Below are positions 1 to 8,357 of a DNA stretch of 64,000 bases, one piece after another. The notes beneath the pieces were generated by a model. That model saw only the letters and a program-made list of their open reading frames with translations. It did not search any database and was not told the origin of the DNA. Source of the DNA: Streptomyces lavendulae subsp. lavendulae (lineage in GTDB: Bacteria > Actinomycetota > Actinomycetes > Streptomycetales > Streptomycetaceae); NCBI RefSeq assembly GCF_002803845.1, contig NZ_CP024985.1, positions 7,637,501 to 7,701,500 of the forward strand, written 5' to 3'. Both the position numbers and the translations under genes were made by a program. Position 1 is the stretch's first letter. Each line of letters opens with the position of its first letter.

Positions 1-76
1 AGTCGGTCTCCGGGACCCTGGGACGGATCAGTTCGGGGCGGGCGGCGGTGACGGGTTCGCGGAGGGTGTCGGACAT
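1..76 (-). CDS. Partial gene leaving the window at the left edge, product unknown
   Basis: An ATG at 76 read leftward opens at least 25 codons (begins MSDTLREPV) and runs off the window. A GGAG ribosome-binding sequence lies about 7 nt upstream of the ATG, which supports a real start. It follows the leftward gene ending at 207 by 130 nt and probably belongs to the same group. Too little protein is present to name a family. Confidence 0.45.
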   Translation of the reverse strand, partial: MSDTLREPVTAARPELIRPRVPETD

Positions 77-206
77 GGCGGCTCCAGCTCGACGCGGACG
101 ACGTGGGCGAGGTGGCCGGAACCGGCGGGGCCGGACCGGCGGGCTGACGGGGAGGCGTGGGCGGGCGGGCGCGGCGCTCCCGCGGCGGGCGGCCTCGGGG
201 CGGGGC

Positions 207-1151
207 TCACAGAGGCGCCAGCGCGAGTTGGCGGAGGGTACGGGCGACCCGCTGCGCGCCGCGCATGTCGTCCAGGGCCGGGTCGAGCAGGTGCCACGGC
301 CCGGCCGGGGCGGCGGGTTCCCACAGGCCCGGGTCGTGGGGATCACCGGCCGAGGGCAACGGCAGGACCTCGCCGACCTGTCCGGCGAGGGCCCGCTGAG
401 CGGCCCCCAGCGGTGGCAGCAGCGCCAGCGGTGCCCGCCGCGCCTGCGCGAGGGCGAACGCCCCGAGCACCGGCGAGGCGAGGAACACGGCGGCGTCGGC
501 GTGGAGCGCGTCGGCGTCCGTCTCGGCTGCCCGGAGCACCCGGACGCCCGGCTGCTTTGCCAGGGCGGACCGTACGAGGCCGAGCCCCGTGTCGGCGACG
601 ACGGTGCAGCTCCCGGTGCGGTGCAGCGCGGCGGCGGCCAGCTCCCGCAGCGCCCCGGACGCGAAGGCCCCCGCTTCGGCTTCGGGGACGTGCCACAGGG
701 ACAGCATCAGGAGGGTGCCCGAGCGGGTCCGGCTCCGGCCGGTGCGCCGCGGCGCGAGGACCCCGGTGGGCCGGGCGCCCCGGGCCGGGGGCCCGGGCAG
801 CGGCAGCCACCCCGGACGGTGCACCCGTACGAGTGCGCGCCCCGGCGGCGCCTCGCCGCCGGGCGGGCCGGGCGGCCCCGACTCCAGGTGCACCACCGGT
901 ACGCCCAGCTCCAGGAGCCGCCCGGTGGCGGCCACGTCGTCGCAGACCAGCGCCGCGACCGGCGGGGGTTCGACGTCGTTCCAGTCGTTCCAGTCGGTCC
1001 GGCGCAGGTCCCCGAGGTGGGCGGCCACCCGGCCGAGGGCGAGGAGCGAGTCCAGCCGGTCCTCGCGGGCGCTCAGCAGCACCCGCGGGCCGGGGGAGGC
1101 GCCGCCGTCCGGCGCGGCCGGAGCCGCCCCGGCCGGGTTCAGTAGTGCCAT
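207..1151 (-). CDS. Uncharacterised protein of the radical SAM/glycosyltransferase group
   Basis: A 314-residue protein that I cannot assign firmly. Its ATG at 1151 overlaps the end of the radical SAM gene by 13 nt, so the two are probably translationally coupled. Alternating hydrophobic strands and short helices (for example PVAALVCDD near residue 55 and SCTVVADTGLGLVRSALA in the second half) look like two Rossmann-type lobes, so a reduced GT-B glycosyltransferase fold is possible, but I see no diagnostic motif. Near residue 47 the sequence TDWNDWND reflects a direct 9-nt duplication. There is no signal peptide or membrane segment. Its place directly behind a radical SAM enzyme and a glycosyltransferase suggests a role in the same biosynthetic path. 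Confidence 0.75.
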   Translation of the reverse strand: MALLNPAGAAPAAPDGGASPGPRVLLSAREDRLDSLLALGRVAAHLGDLRRTDWNDWNDVEPPPVAALVCDDVAATGRLLELGVPVVHLESGPPGPPGGEAPPGRALVRVHRPGWLPLPGPPARGARPTGVLAPRRTGRSRTRSGTLLMLSLWHVPEAEAGAFASGALRELAAAALHRTGSCTVVADTGLGLVRSALAKQPGVRVLRAAETDADALHADAAVFLASPVLGAFALAQARRAPLALLPPLGAAQRALAGQVGEVLPLPSAGDPHDPGLWEPAAPAGPWHLLDPALDDMRGAQRVARTLRQLALAPL

Positions 1152-2128
1152 GCCCCCACCGCCCCGAGCCGAGCCACGTCGTCGCTGTACCCGGCGGCGG
1201 TGGTGGAGCACCCGCTGCACACCTCGGGGCCGCGCTCGCGGAAGTAGTCGGCGTGCGCCCGGAACACCGGGGTGTCCAGCCGGATCACCCCCTGCTCCCG
1301 CAGGGGTGCGCCACCGGGCCCGTCGTCGCCGTCCCGGTGGGGGATGCAGCTGCACGCGTACATCCGCCCGTACTTGCCGTCCACGTAGATGACGTCGTCG
1401 GCGACGTGGCACAGCGGTTCGGCGGCCCGCGGCGTGACGGACCCCGTGAAGTACCGCTCCTGTTCCTGCGGGGTGTCCCCGTAGAAGCGTTTGCCCATCG
1501 GGACCAGCAGGGAGGCCGGGTCGGCGTCGTAGATCGGATCGCAGACGCTGCGGACGTGGTCGGCGTCGGGGTAGGTGATCGTGCGGTCGAGCTTGAGCGC
1601 GGACAGTTCCCACTGCCGTACCCCCGCCCCCGTCAGGACCTCCTGGAGCCGGGGCATCTCGGTGTAATTGTGCGGCCCCACCACGGTGTTGACCCTCGGG
1701 AGGACACCGAGGGCTGCGGCTTCCCGCAGGCCCCGCAGCCCGCTGTCGAACATGCCGGGGGAGCGCCGGTAGACGTCGTGGGTGGCGCCCGAGGCGCCGT
1801 CCAGGCTGACGATCACCTGGGCCAGGCCGGCCGCGGCCAGGGCCGCGGCCATCCGGGGCAGCAGCGAGCCGTTGGTGATGAGGGACATCTTCATCCCGGC
1901 CGCCGTACCCGCGCGCACCAGCTCCACCACGTCCGGGTGCATCAGCGGTTCGCCCCCGGTGAACCGGACGTAACCCACGCCGGCGTCCCGGGCCTTGGGG
2001 AGCAGGTCGTCGAAGTCCTCCGGGGAGAAACGGAACGTGTCGCGGGAGAGGGCGAACTCGCACATGAAGCAGTCGGCGTTGCAGGCTTCCAGGATCCTGA
2101 TGAAGAGGTAGCGATCGCGTGTACGCAC
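1139..2128 (-). CDS. Radical SAM enzyme with C-terminal auxiliary-cluster cysteines (possible cytosylglucuronate decarboxylase type)
   Basis: The N-terminus carries the radical SAM signature CX3CX2C (Cys16, Cys20, Cys23) that binds the [4Fe-4S] cluster cleaving S-adenosylmethionine, followed by a GGEP motif at residues 58-61 for SAM binding. The C-terminal part contains further cysteines (LC, ACSC, then CSGC), as in SPASM/Twitch proteins with auxiliary clusters. I chose GTG 2128 because GGAAGG lies 10 nt upstream; GTG 2155 is possible and would add nine residues. The gene sits between a glycosyltransferase-like gene and an uncharacterised gene. A sugar-modifying radical SAM such as BlsE, which decarboxylates cytosylglucuronic acid in blasticidin S biosynthesis, fits this pairing; peptide maturase activity is the alternative. 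The substrate assignment is inference. Confidence 0.85.
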   Translation of the reverse strand: MRTRDRYLFIRILEACNADCFMCEFALSRDTFRFSPEDFDDLLPKARDAGVGYVRFTGGEPLMHPDVVELVRAGTAAGMKMSLITNGSLLPRMAAALAAAGLAQVIVSLDGASGATHDVYRRSPGMFDSGLRGLREAAALGVLPRVNTVVGPHNYTEMPRLQEVLTGAGVRQWELSALKLDRTITYPDADHVRSVCDPIYDADPASLLVPMGKRFYGDTPQEQERYFTGSVTPRAAEPLCHVADDVIYVDGKYGRMYACSCIPHRDGDDGPGGAPLREQGVIRLDTPVFRAHADYFRERGPEVCSGCSTTAAGYSDDVARLGAVGAWHY

Positions 2129-2198
2129 GGGGTGGAGACCTTCCAGGCGACTCACGGACGGGTGGGAGGGTGCGGGTGGAACGCGCGGCCCGGGCGGG

Positions 2199-3452
2199 TC
2201 AGGAGGACGGGCCCGCCGGGCCCAGGACGTCGAGCAGTGCGTCGGCCACCTGGGCCGCGCCACGGGTGCCCACCGCGGTGGTGAGCGCGTCCCACCGGTC
2301 GACGCCGGCGGATCGGCGCAGCGCGTCCAGGACGCCGTCGCGCAGGGCCCGGCCGATGTCCTGCCGGTCGTCTCCCCGCGCGGCCGCGCCGATCGCTCCG
2401 TAGATCCTTTCGAGGGCGTGGTCCTCGCCCTTCGCGCGGAGCGCCAGCACCTCGTCCTCGGCGAGCACCTCCTTGGGCCAGAGCACCCGCAGCGGGGCCC
2501 CGAGCGCCTGGCTGTGGTACCGGCCGTTGAAGATCTGGCTGAGGTTCTGCGGTGGCAGGCAGACGGTGGGGACGTGCAGCCCGCCCGCTTCGAGCAGGGT
2601 GGTCAGACCCGGCGAGGTGAGCAGGACGTCGCAGGCGTCCAGCCGTTCCAGGAACGCGCCGTGCCCGAGTGGTCCGGCGGTGGTCCGCGGCGGGGCGGTG
2701 GACGAGTCGACGAGGCGGCCCGCCAGGTCGCCGGGCAGGTTGCCGGCGATGTGCACCTCCTCGATCCCGTGGGCGGCGAGGGCCTCCAGGGCGGCCGGTA
2801 CGACCAGGCGCGGGTAGTGCTCCGGATCCACGAGGTTCGGCGCCCGCAGCCCGCCCAGGCTGATCAGCGCCTTGCGGTACGGGCGGCCCGCGCCACGCCG
2901 GACGGCACGCTCCGGCGCCGAGGCGCGGGGCCGGGCAATGACCGCCTCGACCCAGCGCAGCCCCCGGGCGTCGGCCAGGACGGCCCGGCACTCGGTCGGC
3001 AGCTCGACGCTCTTCTGGGCGCAGTACACCGTGGCGTCCAGCGGCAGCGAGGCCCGGTCGCCCTCGGACCAGAGGAAGGGCAGGCTGTCGACGAACACGG
3101 TGGGCACGCCGGCGGCCAGCAATGCCTGCGCGGCCGCGCCGTCCAGGACCACCACCGCGGCCCGCACCCCCTGCGACCGTACGAACTCCCGCACGGCGGG
3201 GGCCAGTAGGCGGGGATCGTCCGGCAGGTCGTACCAGCCGTCCACCGCGTGCTCGGCGAGCAGCGGGCGGCCCAGTCCCGATGCCATTCCGACGAACCGC
3301 AGGGGAGGTGTGGACCGGTCCCGCAACACGGAGAGTACCGCGCTCAGTTTTCCCGAGCTTCCCCATCCGAATTCAGCCCCGACGAGTGCGACGGTGACGG
3401 GATCCAACCCCGGTGCGGGGGCCGCGGATTGCATGGCGGCATTGGGCGGCAT
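2199..3452 (-). CDS. GT-B-like glycosyltransferase (possible CGA-synthase type)
   Basis: A 417-residue cytosolic protein with an N-terminal Rossmann strand and glycine loop (GAEFGWGSSGK, about residues 22-32) and a C-terminal donor-site-like segment (SPGLTTLLEAGG followed by VPTVCLPPQN). This resembles MurG/UGT-type GT-B enzymes, in which the second lobe binds the nucleotide sugar. ATG 3452 is preferred, with a weak GAGAA about 9 nt upstream; ATG 3434 lacks a ribosome-binding site. It is the first gene of the leftward group and overlaps no confirmed start of the radical SAM gene. Cytosylglucuronic acid synthase (BlsD-type) is one candidate, because such enzymes pair with a radical SAM decarboxylase. 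The sugar donor and acceptor cannot be read from the sequence. Confidence 0.75.
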   Translation of the reverse strand: MPPNAAMQSAAPAPGLDPVTVALVGAEFGWGSSGKLSAVLSVLRDRSTPPLRFVGMASGLGRPLLAEHAVDGWYDLPDDPRLLAPAVREFVRSQGVRAAVVVLDGAAAQALLAAGVPTVFVDSLPFLWSEGDRASLPLDATVYCAQKSVELPTECRAVLADARGLRWVEAVIARPRASAPERAVRRGAGRPYRKALISLGGLRAPNLVDPEHYPRLVVPAALEALAAHGIEEVHIAGNLPGDLAGRLVDSSTAPPRTTAGPLGHGAFLERLDACDVLLTSPGLTTLLEAGGLHVPTVCLPPQNLSQIFNGRYHSQALGAPLRVLWPKEVLAEDEVLALRAKGEDHALERIYGAIGAAARGDDRQDIGRALRDGVLDALRRSAGVDRWDALTTAVGTRGAAQVADALLDVLGPAGPSS

Positions 3453-3772
3453 TGGCTGATTCTCGCATTTCCATGGAGGGATGGCGCGCCTGGAACAGAG
3501 GACGGGCACTGCGCACGGATCCGCAATACGCACAGGCGCAAGGTCGCCCCGGGTGAGATCGTGTGGTGCCTCCCCGGAGCCCTTTCGAGGACAACCCTCC
3601 CGTACGCCGGTGCATGATGCAAGGAATTGGCGCGGCATCGATACCGGCGAGTGAATAGCCGGATCAGTCGAATAATCATGAGCCGATGAGAGGTGATTGA
3701 CGTCTCGTCACACGATCGGAAATCAATCGGACGGGCCGCCGGAAACGAATCGCCCCGAACGGCCCGGGCCGC

Positions 3773-3786
3773 TAGCATTTGCTCCA
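3773..3786 (+). promoter_or_regulatory. Candidate -10 element placing transcription start at the ABC-F start codon
   Basis: TAGCAT at 3773-3778 ends 7 nt before the ATG at 3786, and no Shine-Dalgarno sequence lies between. A transcript starting about 7 nt after the hexamer would be leaderless. No good -35 is visible at the normal spacing. The rest of the 333-nt divergent interval 3453-3785 holds no gene that I can support; it is locally AT-rich around 3615-3730, as expected for promoters firing both ways. Confidence 0.4.
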
Positions 3787-5462
3787 TGGGCTACCTCGAA
3801 GCCGCCTCCCTCGGTCATGTCCTCCCCGACGGTCGCGAACTGTTCCGTGAAGTCTCATTCCGGGTTCCGGCAGGCCAGACGGTCGCGCTCATCGGCGACA
3901 ACGGCGCGGGCAAGACGACTCTCCTGCGCACCCTCGCGGGCGAAATCCCGGCGCAGCGCGGATCGTTCCGGAGCCAGGGCGCCGTCGCCGTCATGCCGCA
4001 GTTCATCGGCAGTCTGCGCGACGACCGCACCGTCCGGGACCTCCTGCTGACCGTCGCCCCGCCGCCGCTGCGGACGGCGGCCGTCGCCCTCGACGCGGCC
4101 GAGCTCGCCATGATGGAGGCCGACGACGAGCGCACCCAGGTCCGCTACGCCCAGGCGCTGGTGGACTGGGGCGAGGCGGGCGGGTACGACCACGAGGTGC
4201 TCTGGGACACGGTGACGGTCGCCGCGCTCGGTGTCCCCTTCCAGGCCGCGCAGTTCCGCGAGGTGTCGACGCTCTCCGGCGGCGAGCAGAAGCGGCTCGT
4301 CCTGGAGGCCCTGCTCCGGGGGCCGGCCGAACTGCTGCTGCTGGACGAGCCGGACAACTATCTGGACGTTCCCGGAAAGCGCTGGCTGGAGGAGCAGCTC
4401 ACCCAGACCCGGCAGGGCGTGCTGCTGATCACCCACGACCGTGAGGTGCTGAGCCGCACGGCCGGACAGGTCGTGACGCTGGAGGGGGGAACGGCCTGGA
4501 CCCACGGCGGCGGCTTCGCCACCTGGGGCGCGGCCCGTGAGGCCCGCTGGCAGCGCGCGGCGGAGCTGCGCCAGCGCTGGAGCGAGAAGCACGATCAGCT
4601 CAAGGAGCTGGTCCGGACCCTGCGTCAGCAGTCCTCCATCAGCGACGAGATGGCCTCCCGGTACCACGCGGCCCAGACGAGGCTGGCGAAGTTCGAGGCC
4701 GCCGGGCCGCCGCCCGCGCCGCCGCGCCGCCAGCGGGTCGCACCGGACCTGCGCGGCGGCCGCACCGGCATCCGCGCGATCACCTGCAAGGACCTCGAAC
4801 TCACGGGACTGATGCGGCCGTTCGACCTGGAGGTGTTCTTCGGCGACCGGGTCTGCGTGCTCGGTTCGAACGGATCCGGCAAGAGCCACTTCCTGCGCCT
4901 GCTGGACGAGGTCTCCAAAGACACGGACACGGACACGGACGCGAACACGGACACGGACGCGGCCGCGACCGTGGCGCACACCGGTGAGTGCCGACTGGGC
5001 GCACGCGTGCGGCCCGGACTGTTCGCCCAGACCCACCGCCACCCGGAGTGGGCCGGCCGGACCCCGGCCGACATCCTGGGCGCCGGGGAGGGGGACCGCC
5101 CCGGGCTGGACCTCCAGGGCGCCATGTCGGCCCTGAGCCGCTACGGCCTGGCGGGCGCCGGCCGGCAGAACTTCGAGACCCTGTCGGGAGGTCAGCAGGC
5201 ACGCTTCCAGGTCCTGCTGCTGGAACTCGCCGGGGCGACCCTGCTGTTGCTGGACGAGCCGACCGACAACCTCGACCTGATCTCGGCCGAGGCCCTGGAG
5301 CAGGCCCTGGCCGGCTTCACCGGAACGGTGGTGGCGGTCACCCACGACCGCTGGTTCGCGAGGGTGTTCAGCAGGTTCCTGGTCTTCCGGGAGGACGGCC
5401 GGGTGGTGGAGACGGACGCACCGGTGTGGGACGAGGGCCGGGTCAGCCGCGTCCGCGGCTGA
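3786..5462 (+). CDS. ABC-F family ATPase (ribosome protection type)
   Basis: A 558-residue protein with two ABC nucleotide-binding domains and no membrane segment. NBD1 has Walker A GDNGAGKT (37-44), signature LSGGEQ (about 163) and Walker B LLLLDEP (about 183). NBD2 has GSNGSGKS (359-366), LSGGQQ (about 465) and a second LLLLDEP (about 488). The interdomain linker (roughly 245-330) is charged and helical, as in ABC-F factors that enter the ribosomal E site and displace drugs from the peptidyl transferase region. An acidic Asp-Thr repeat interrupts NBD2 just after its Walker A. Earlier in-frame starts were rejected because NBD1 begins directly at this ATG. Divergent placement from the radical SAM/glycosyltransferase group suggests self-resistance, but a housekeeping ABC-F role cannot be excluded. 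Confidence 0.9.
   Translation: MGYLEAASLGHVLPDGRELFREVSFRVPAGQTVALIGDNGAGKTTLLRTLAGEIPAQRGSFRSQGAVAVMPQFIGSLRDDRTVRDLLLTVAPPPLRTAAVALDAAELAMMEADDERTQVRYAQALVDWGEAGGYDHEVLWDTVTVAALGVPFQAAQFREVSTLSGGEQKRLVLEALLRGPAELLLLDEPDNYLDVPGKRWLEEQLTQTRQGVLLITHDREVLSRTAGQVVTLEGGTAWTHGGGFATWGAAREARWQRAAELRQRWSEKHDQLKELVRTLRQQSSISDEMASRYHAAQTRLAKFEAAGPPPAPPRRQRVAPDLRGGRTGIRAITCKDLELTGLMRPFDLEVFFGDRVCVLGSNGSGKSHFLRLLDEVSKDTDTDTDANTDTDAAATVAHTGECRLGARVRPGLFAQTHRHPEWAGRTPADILGAGEGDRPGLDLQGAMSALSRYGLAGAGRQNFETLSGGQQARFQVLLLELAGATLLLLDEPTDNLDLISAEALEQALAGFTGTVVAVTHDRWFARVFSRFLVFREDGRVVETDAPVWDEGRVSRVRG
4920..4961 (+). repeat. In-frame hexanucleotide repeat encoding an Asp-Thr tract
   Basis: Seven units of the form GACRCG or AACACG lie in register and encode alternating Asp/Thr with Ala and Asn variants (residues 379-392 of the ABC-F protein), just after the second Walker A. 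Changes in copy number would keep the frame because the unit is two codons. Confidence 0.85.
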
Positions 5463-5643
5463 CCCGGGACCGGGGACCGGCATCCCGTCCGCCGTACGCG
5501 AGGCGTACGAGGCGTACGGAGAGTGACCCGTCCTGTACCGCGCAGGCCCCGGCGGCTCCGTCGGACCCCGCCGACGGCATCGGTCTAGCATGAAGAGCAA
5601 GGTTTCGTTCCCGGGCCCGGGCCACAGCGGCAGGGAGGCCGGC

Positions 5644-7479
5644 ATGGCGTTCGACACGACCGGTTTCGAGCAGGCGGACAGCGGCCGGTACGTCCCGATC
5701 TCCGAGCACGGCTTGATCGGTGATCTCCGTACGGCCGCCCTGGTCGGCACGAACGGCACCATCGACTGGTACTGCTGCCCGCGCTTCGACGCGCCCAGCG
5801 TGTTCGGGTCCATACTCGACGCCGACCGGGGTGGGTCGTTCGAACTGGCCGCCGAGGTCCCGACCCGCACCAGGCAGTTCTACTTCCCCGACACGAACGT
5901 GCTGATCACGCGGTTTTTCGCCGCGGACGGGGTGGCGGAGATCCAGGACTTCATGCCCGTGGTCGACGAGTCGCGCGAGGCGGCCCGGCACCGGCTGATC
6001 CGGCGGGTGGTCTGCGTCCGCGGGGCCCTTCCGTTCAGGGCGCGGATCGCCCCCCGCTTCGGCTACGGCACCGAAAAGCACACCGTGCACGTCGAAGGGC
6101 ACACGGCGGTGTTCCGCTCCCCGTCGCTGACGCTCGCGCTGACCGCCACCGCGCCCCTGGAGGCCCAGGGTCCGGACGTGTGGTCGCACTTCAAGCTCCT
6201 GGAGGGCGAGTCCCACGTCTTCGCCCTCGACCGGCTCGTCGACGACGTCCCGCCCCGGGCGTGCCCGCGCGCCGAGGCGCAGGAGCAGGCCGACGCGACC
6301 GTCCGGTTCTGGCGCCACTGGCTGGCCGGATCCCGCTACCACGGGCGGTGGCGGGAGATGGTCAACCGCTCCGCGCTCGTGCTGAAGCTGCTCACCTACG
6401 CGCCGACCGGCGCGATCGTCGCCGCACCCACCACCAGCCTGCCCGAGCAGATCGGCGGCGGGCGCAACTGGGACTACCGCTACGTCTGGGTCCGCGACGC
6501 CGCCTTCTGCGTCTACGCGATGCTGCGCCTGGGGTTCACCTCGGAGGCCGAGGCGTTCATGGGGTTCATCTCCGAGCGGGGCATCCTGCGGGGCACGGGC
6601 GAGACCGGTCCGTTGCAGATCATGTACGGCATCGACGGGCGTACCGAGCTGCCCGAACGCGAGCTCCCGCACCTGGAGGGATACCTCGGCTCGGCCCCGG
6701 TCCGGGTCGGCAACGCCGCCACCGGCCAGCTCCAGCTGGACATCTACGGCGCGCTGATCGACTCGATCTACCTCTACGACAAGTGGGGGCAGCCGATCAG
6801 CAGCGACCGCTGGGACGAGGTCGGTGCCGTGGTGGACTGGCTGTGCGACAACTGGGACCAGCCCGACGAGGGGGTGTGGGAGACCAGGGCGGGCCGGCGG
6901 AACTTCGTGTACTCGCGCCTGATGTGCTGGGTGGCGCTGGAGCGCGCGATGCGCATGGCGAACCGCCGCGGTCTGCCGGCGGACCTGACCCGCTGGCGGG
7001 AGTCCCGCGACGCGATCTACCGGCAGATCATGCGGCGCGGCTGGTCGGCCGAGCGGGAGGCGTTCGTCCAGGGACTGGACGGCGACGTGCTGGACGCCTC
7101 GCTGCTGATGATGCCCATGGCCAAGTTCATCTCGCCCATCGACCCCAAATGGCTGTCCACCCTCGACGCGCTCACCGCGGACCTGGTCTCCGACTCGCTG
7201 GTGTACCGCTACGACCCGGCCGTCAGCCCGGACGGCCTGCGCGGCCCCGAGGGCACCTTCTCGATCTGCTCCTTCTGGTACGTGGAGGCGCTGGCCCGGG
7301 CGGGCCGGCTGGAGGAGGCCAGGCTCGCCTTCGAGAAGATGCTCACCTACGCCAACCACCTCGGTCTGTTCGCGGAGGAGATCGGCCCCACCGGCGAACA
7401 GCTGGGCAACTTCCCCCAGGCCTTCACCCACCTGTCGCTGATCAGTGCCGCCTTCAACCTCGACCGCGCGCTGGGCTGA
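5644..7479 (+). CDS. Glycoside hydrolase family 15 protein (glucoamylase/trehalase-like)
   Basis: A 611-residue cytosolic enzyme. The N-terminal third is the beta-sandwich typical of bacterial GH15 (starting near YVPISEHGLIGDLRTAALVG), followed by an alpha/alpha-6 barrel. NWDYRYVWVRDA near residue 275 is the conserved sugar-binding segment, and EEIGPTGEQLGNFPQAFTH near residue 578 carries conserved catalytic-region acids. Family members hydrolyse alpha-1,4 glucans or, in mycobacteria, trehalose. ATG 5644 follows AGGGAGG by 6 nt; an upstream ATG at 5590 lacks such a site. It is the first gene of the stress/dormancy-like block, so mobilising trehalose or glycogen on exit from dormancy is a reasonable guess. 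Confidence 0.88.
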   Translation: MAFDTTGFEQADSGRYVPISEHGLIGDLRTAALVGTNGTIDWYCCPRFDAPSVFGSILDADRGGSFELAAEVPTRTRQFYFPDTNVLITRFFAADGVAEIQDFMPVVDESREAARHRLIRRVVCVRGALPFRARIAPRFGYGTEKHTVHVEGHTAVFRSPSLTLALTATAPLEAQGPDVWSHFKLLEGESHVFALDRLVDDVPPRACPRAEAQEQADATVRFWRHWLAGSRYHGRWREMVNRSALVLKLLTYAPTGAIVAAPTTSLPEQIGGGRNWDYRYVWVRDAAFCVYAMLRLGFTSEAEAFMGFISERGILRGTGETGPLQIMYGIDGRTELPERELPHLEGYLGSAPVRVGNAATGQLQLDIYGALIDSIYLYDKWGQPISSDRWDEVGAVVDWLCDNWDQPDEGVWETRAGRRNFVYSRLMCWVALERAMRMANRRGLPADLTRWRESRDAIYRQIMRRGWSAEREAFVQGLDGDVLDASLLMMPMAKFISPIDPKWLSTLDALTADLVSDSLVYRYDPAVSPDGLRGPEGTFSICSFWYVEALARAGRLEEARLAFEKMLTYANHLGLFAEEIGPTGEQLGNFPQAFTHLSLISAAFNLDRALG

Positions 7480-7482
7480 GGC

Positions 7483-7520
7483 GGTGCCGACCGGTCCCCC
7501 GGGTGGGGCCGACCGGCCCA
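7483..7520 (+). promoter_or_regulatory. Tandem DevR/OsdR-like boxes upstream of the HTH-flavin split-barrel gene
   Basis: Two partial matches to the inverted form of the actinobacterial hypoxia box seen better at 9319: GGTGCCGACCGGTCCC (7483-7498) and GGGGCCGACCGGCCCA (7505-7520). Their starts are 22 nt apart, about two helical turns, and the second ends about 90 nt before the start codon. Assignment rests on similarity by eye. Confidence 0.4.
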
Positions 7521-7609
7521 AGCGGGACGGAGGTGCGCCGGTGGAGGCTGGGGGTGACACGCCCACCGCACGACACGGTCGCCGAACCGTACCGGGAGTA
7601 GTGAGTGCC

Positions 7610-8296
7610 GTGAAGAGCACGCCGAGCATCCATCCGCAGCAGTCCGGCGCGACGGTCGGACGCACCGACCTCGGCCGCCGCCTGGCGTCCCGCCGCACCG
7701 CTCTCGGCCTGAGCCGCGAGGAACTGGGCCGGCGGTGCGGGGTGGACGGCCACTACGTCGCCTACCTGGAGGAGCACGCGGCCTCGCCGTCGATCGGCAC
7801 CCTCGTCCGCGTCGCCGACGCCCTCGGCGTCACGGTCGACGATCTGACCGGGGCGAATGCCGACCGGGTCCACGGCCGTTCCGCCGCCCCGCGCGACAGC
7901 GAACTCGTGTCGCTGGACGAGGGCGAGTGCCGCGGGCTGCTGGGCACGCACGGGGTGGGGCGCATCGCCCTCTTCACCCCCGAAGGCCCGGCCGTCCTCC
8001 CGGTCAACTACCTGATCGCGGGTCCCGACATCGGGTTCCGCACCGCCGCCGAGTCCCTCGCGGCCGGTGCGGCGGGGACGGAGGTCGCCTTCGAGATCGA
8101 CAACATCGACGACGTCACCGCCGGGGGCTGGAGCGTGCTGGCCGTGGGCGAACTGCGGGCCGTCACGGACGCGGACGAGATCCGTCACCTGACGGCCTCG
8201 GCCCGGTCCGAGCCCTGGGCCGGCGGCCCGCGCACCCACTGGATGAAACTCACCTCCGTCCGCCTCACCGGCCGCCGCGTCAAGCACGGGTCATGA
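7610..8296 (+). CDS. XRE-type HTH fused to a pyridoxamine 5'-phosphate oxidase-like split barrel
   Basis: A 228-residue two-domain protein. Residues about 20-75 form a Cro/C1-type helix-turn-helix (LGRRLASRRTALGLSREELG, then YVAYLEEHAASPSIGTLVRVADALGV). Residues about 95-225 match the flavin/F420-binding split-barrel fold (LLGTHGVGRIALF, VLPVNYLIAG, VAFEIDNIDD, GWSVLAVGELR). In this architecture the barrel may sense a flavin, F420 or heme state and control DNA binding. GTG 7610 is chosen because GGGAG (7594-7598) is 11 nt away; GTG 7601 is too close to it. It lies behind two hypoxia-like boxes. Related split-barrel proteins occur among mycobacterial DosR-regulated genes. Confidence 0.85.
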   Translation: MKSTPSIHPQQSGATVGRTDLGRRLASRRTALGLSREELGRRCGVDGHYVAYLEEHAASPSIGTLVRVADALGVTVDDLTGANADRVHGRSAAPRDSELVSLDEGECRGLLGTHGVGRIALFTPEGPAVLPVNYLIAGPDIGFRTAAESLAAGAAGTEVAFEIDNIDDVTAGGWSVLAVGELRAVTDADEIRHLTASARSEPWAGGPRTHWMKLTSVRLTGRRVKHGS

Positions 8297-8357
8297 GCCC
8301 CGGGCCCGCCGTCCGACCGGGCGGCGGGCCGGGCCGGACACAGGACGGAGGCGCGCC

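Noticed and set aside
413..2284. Long rightward ORFs opposite the radical SAM and neighbouring genes
   Set aside because: Arg/Pro/Gly-rich antisense frames typical of high-GC DNA; the leftward frames carry clear motifs.
5497..5520. Tandem copies of GCGTACGAG-like sequence after the ABC-F gene
   Set aside because: Only about two and a half imperfect units with no matching second array; not a CRISPR or integron element.
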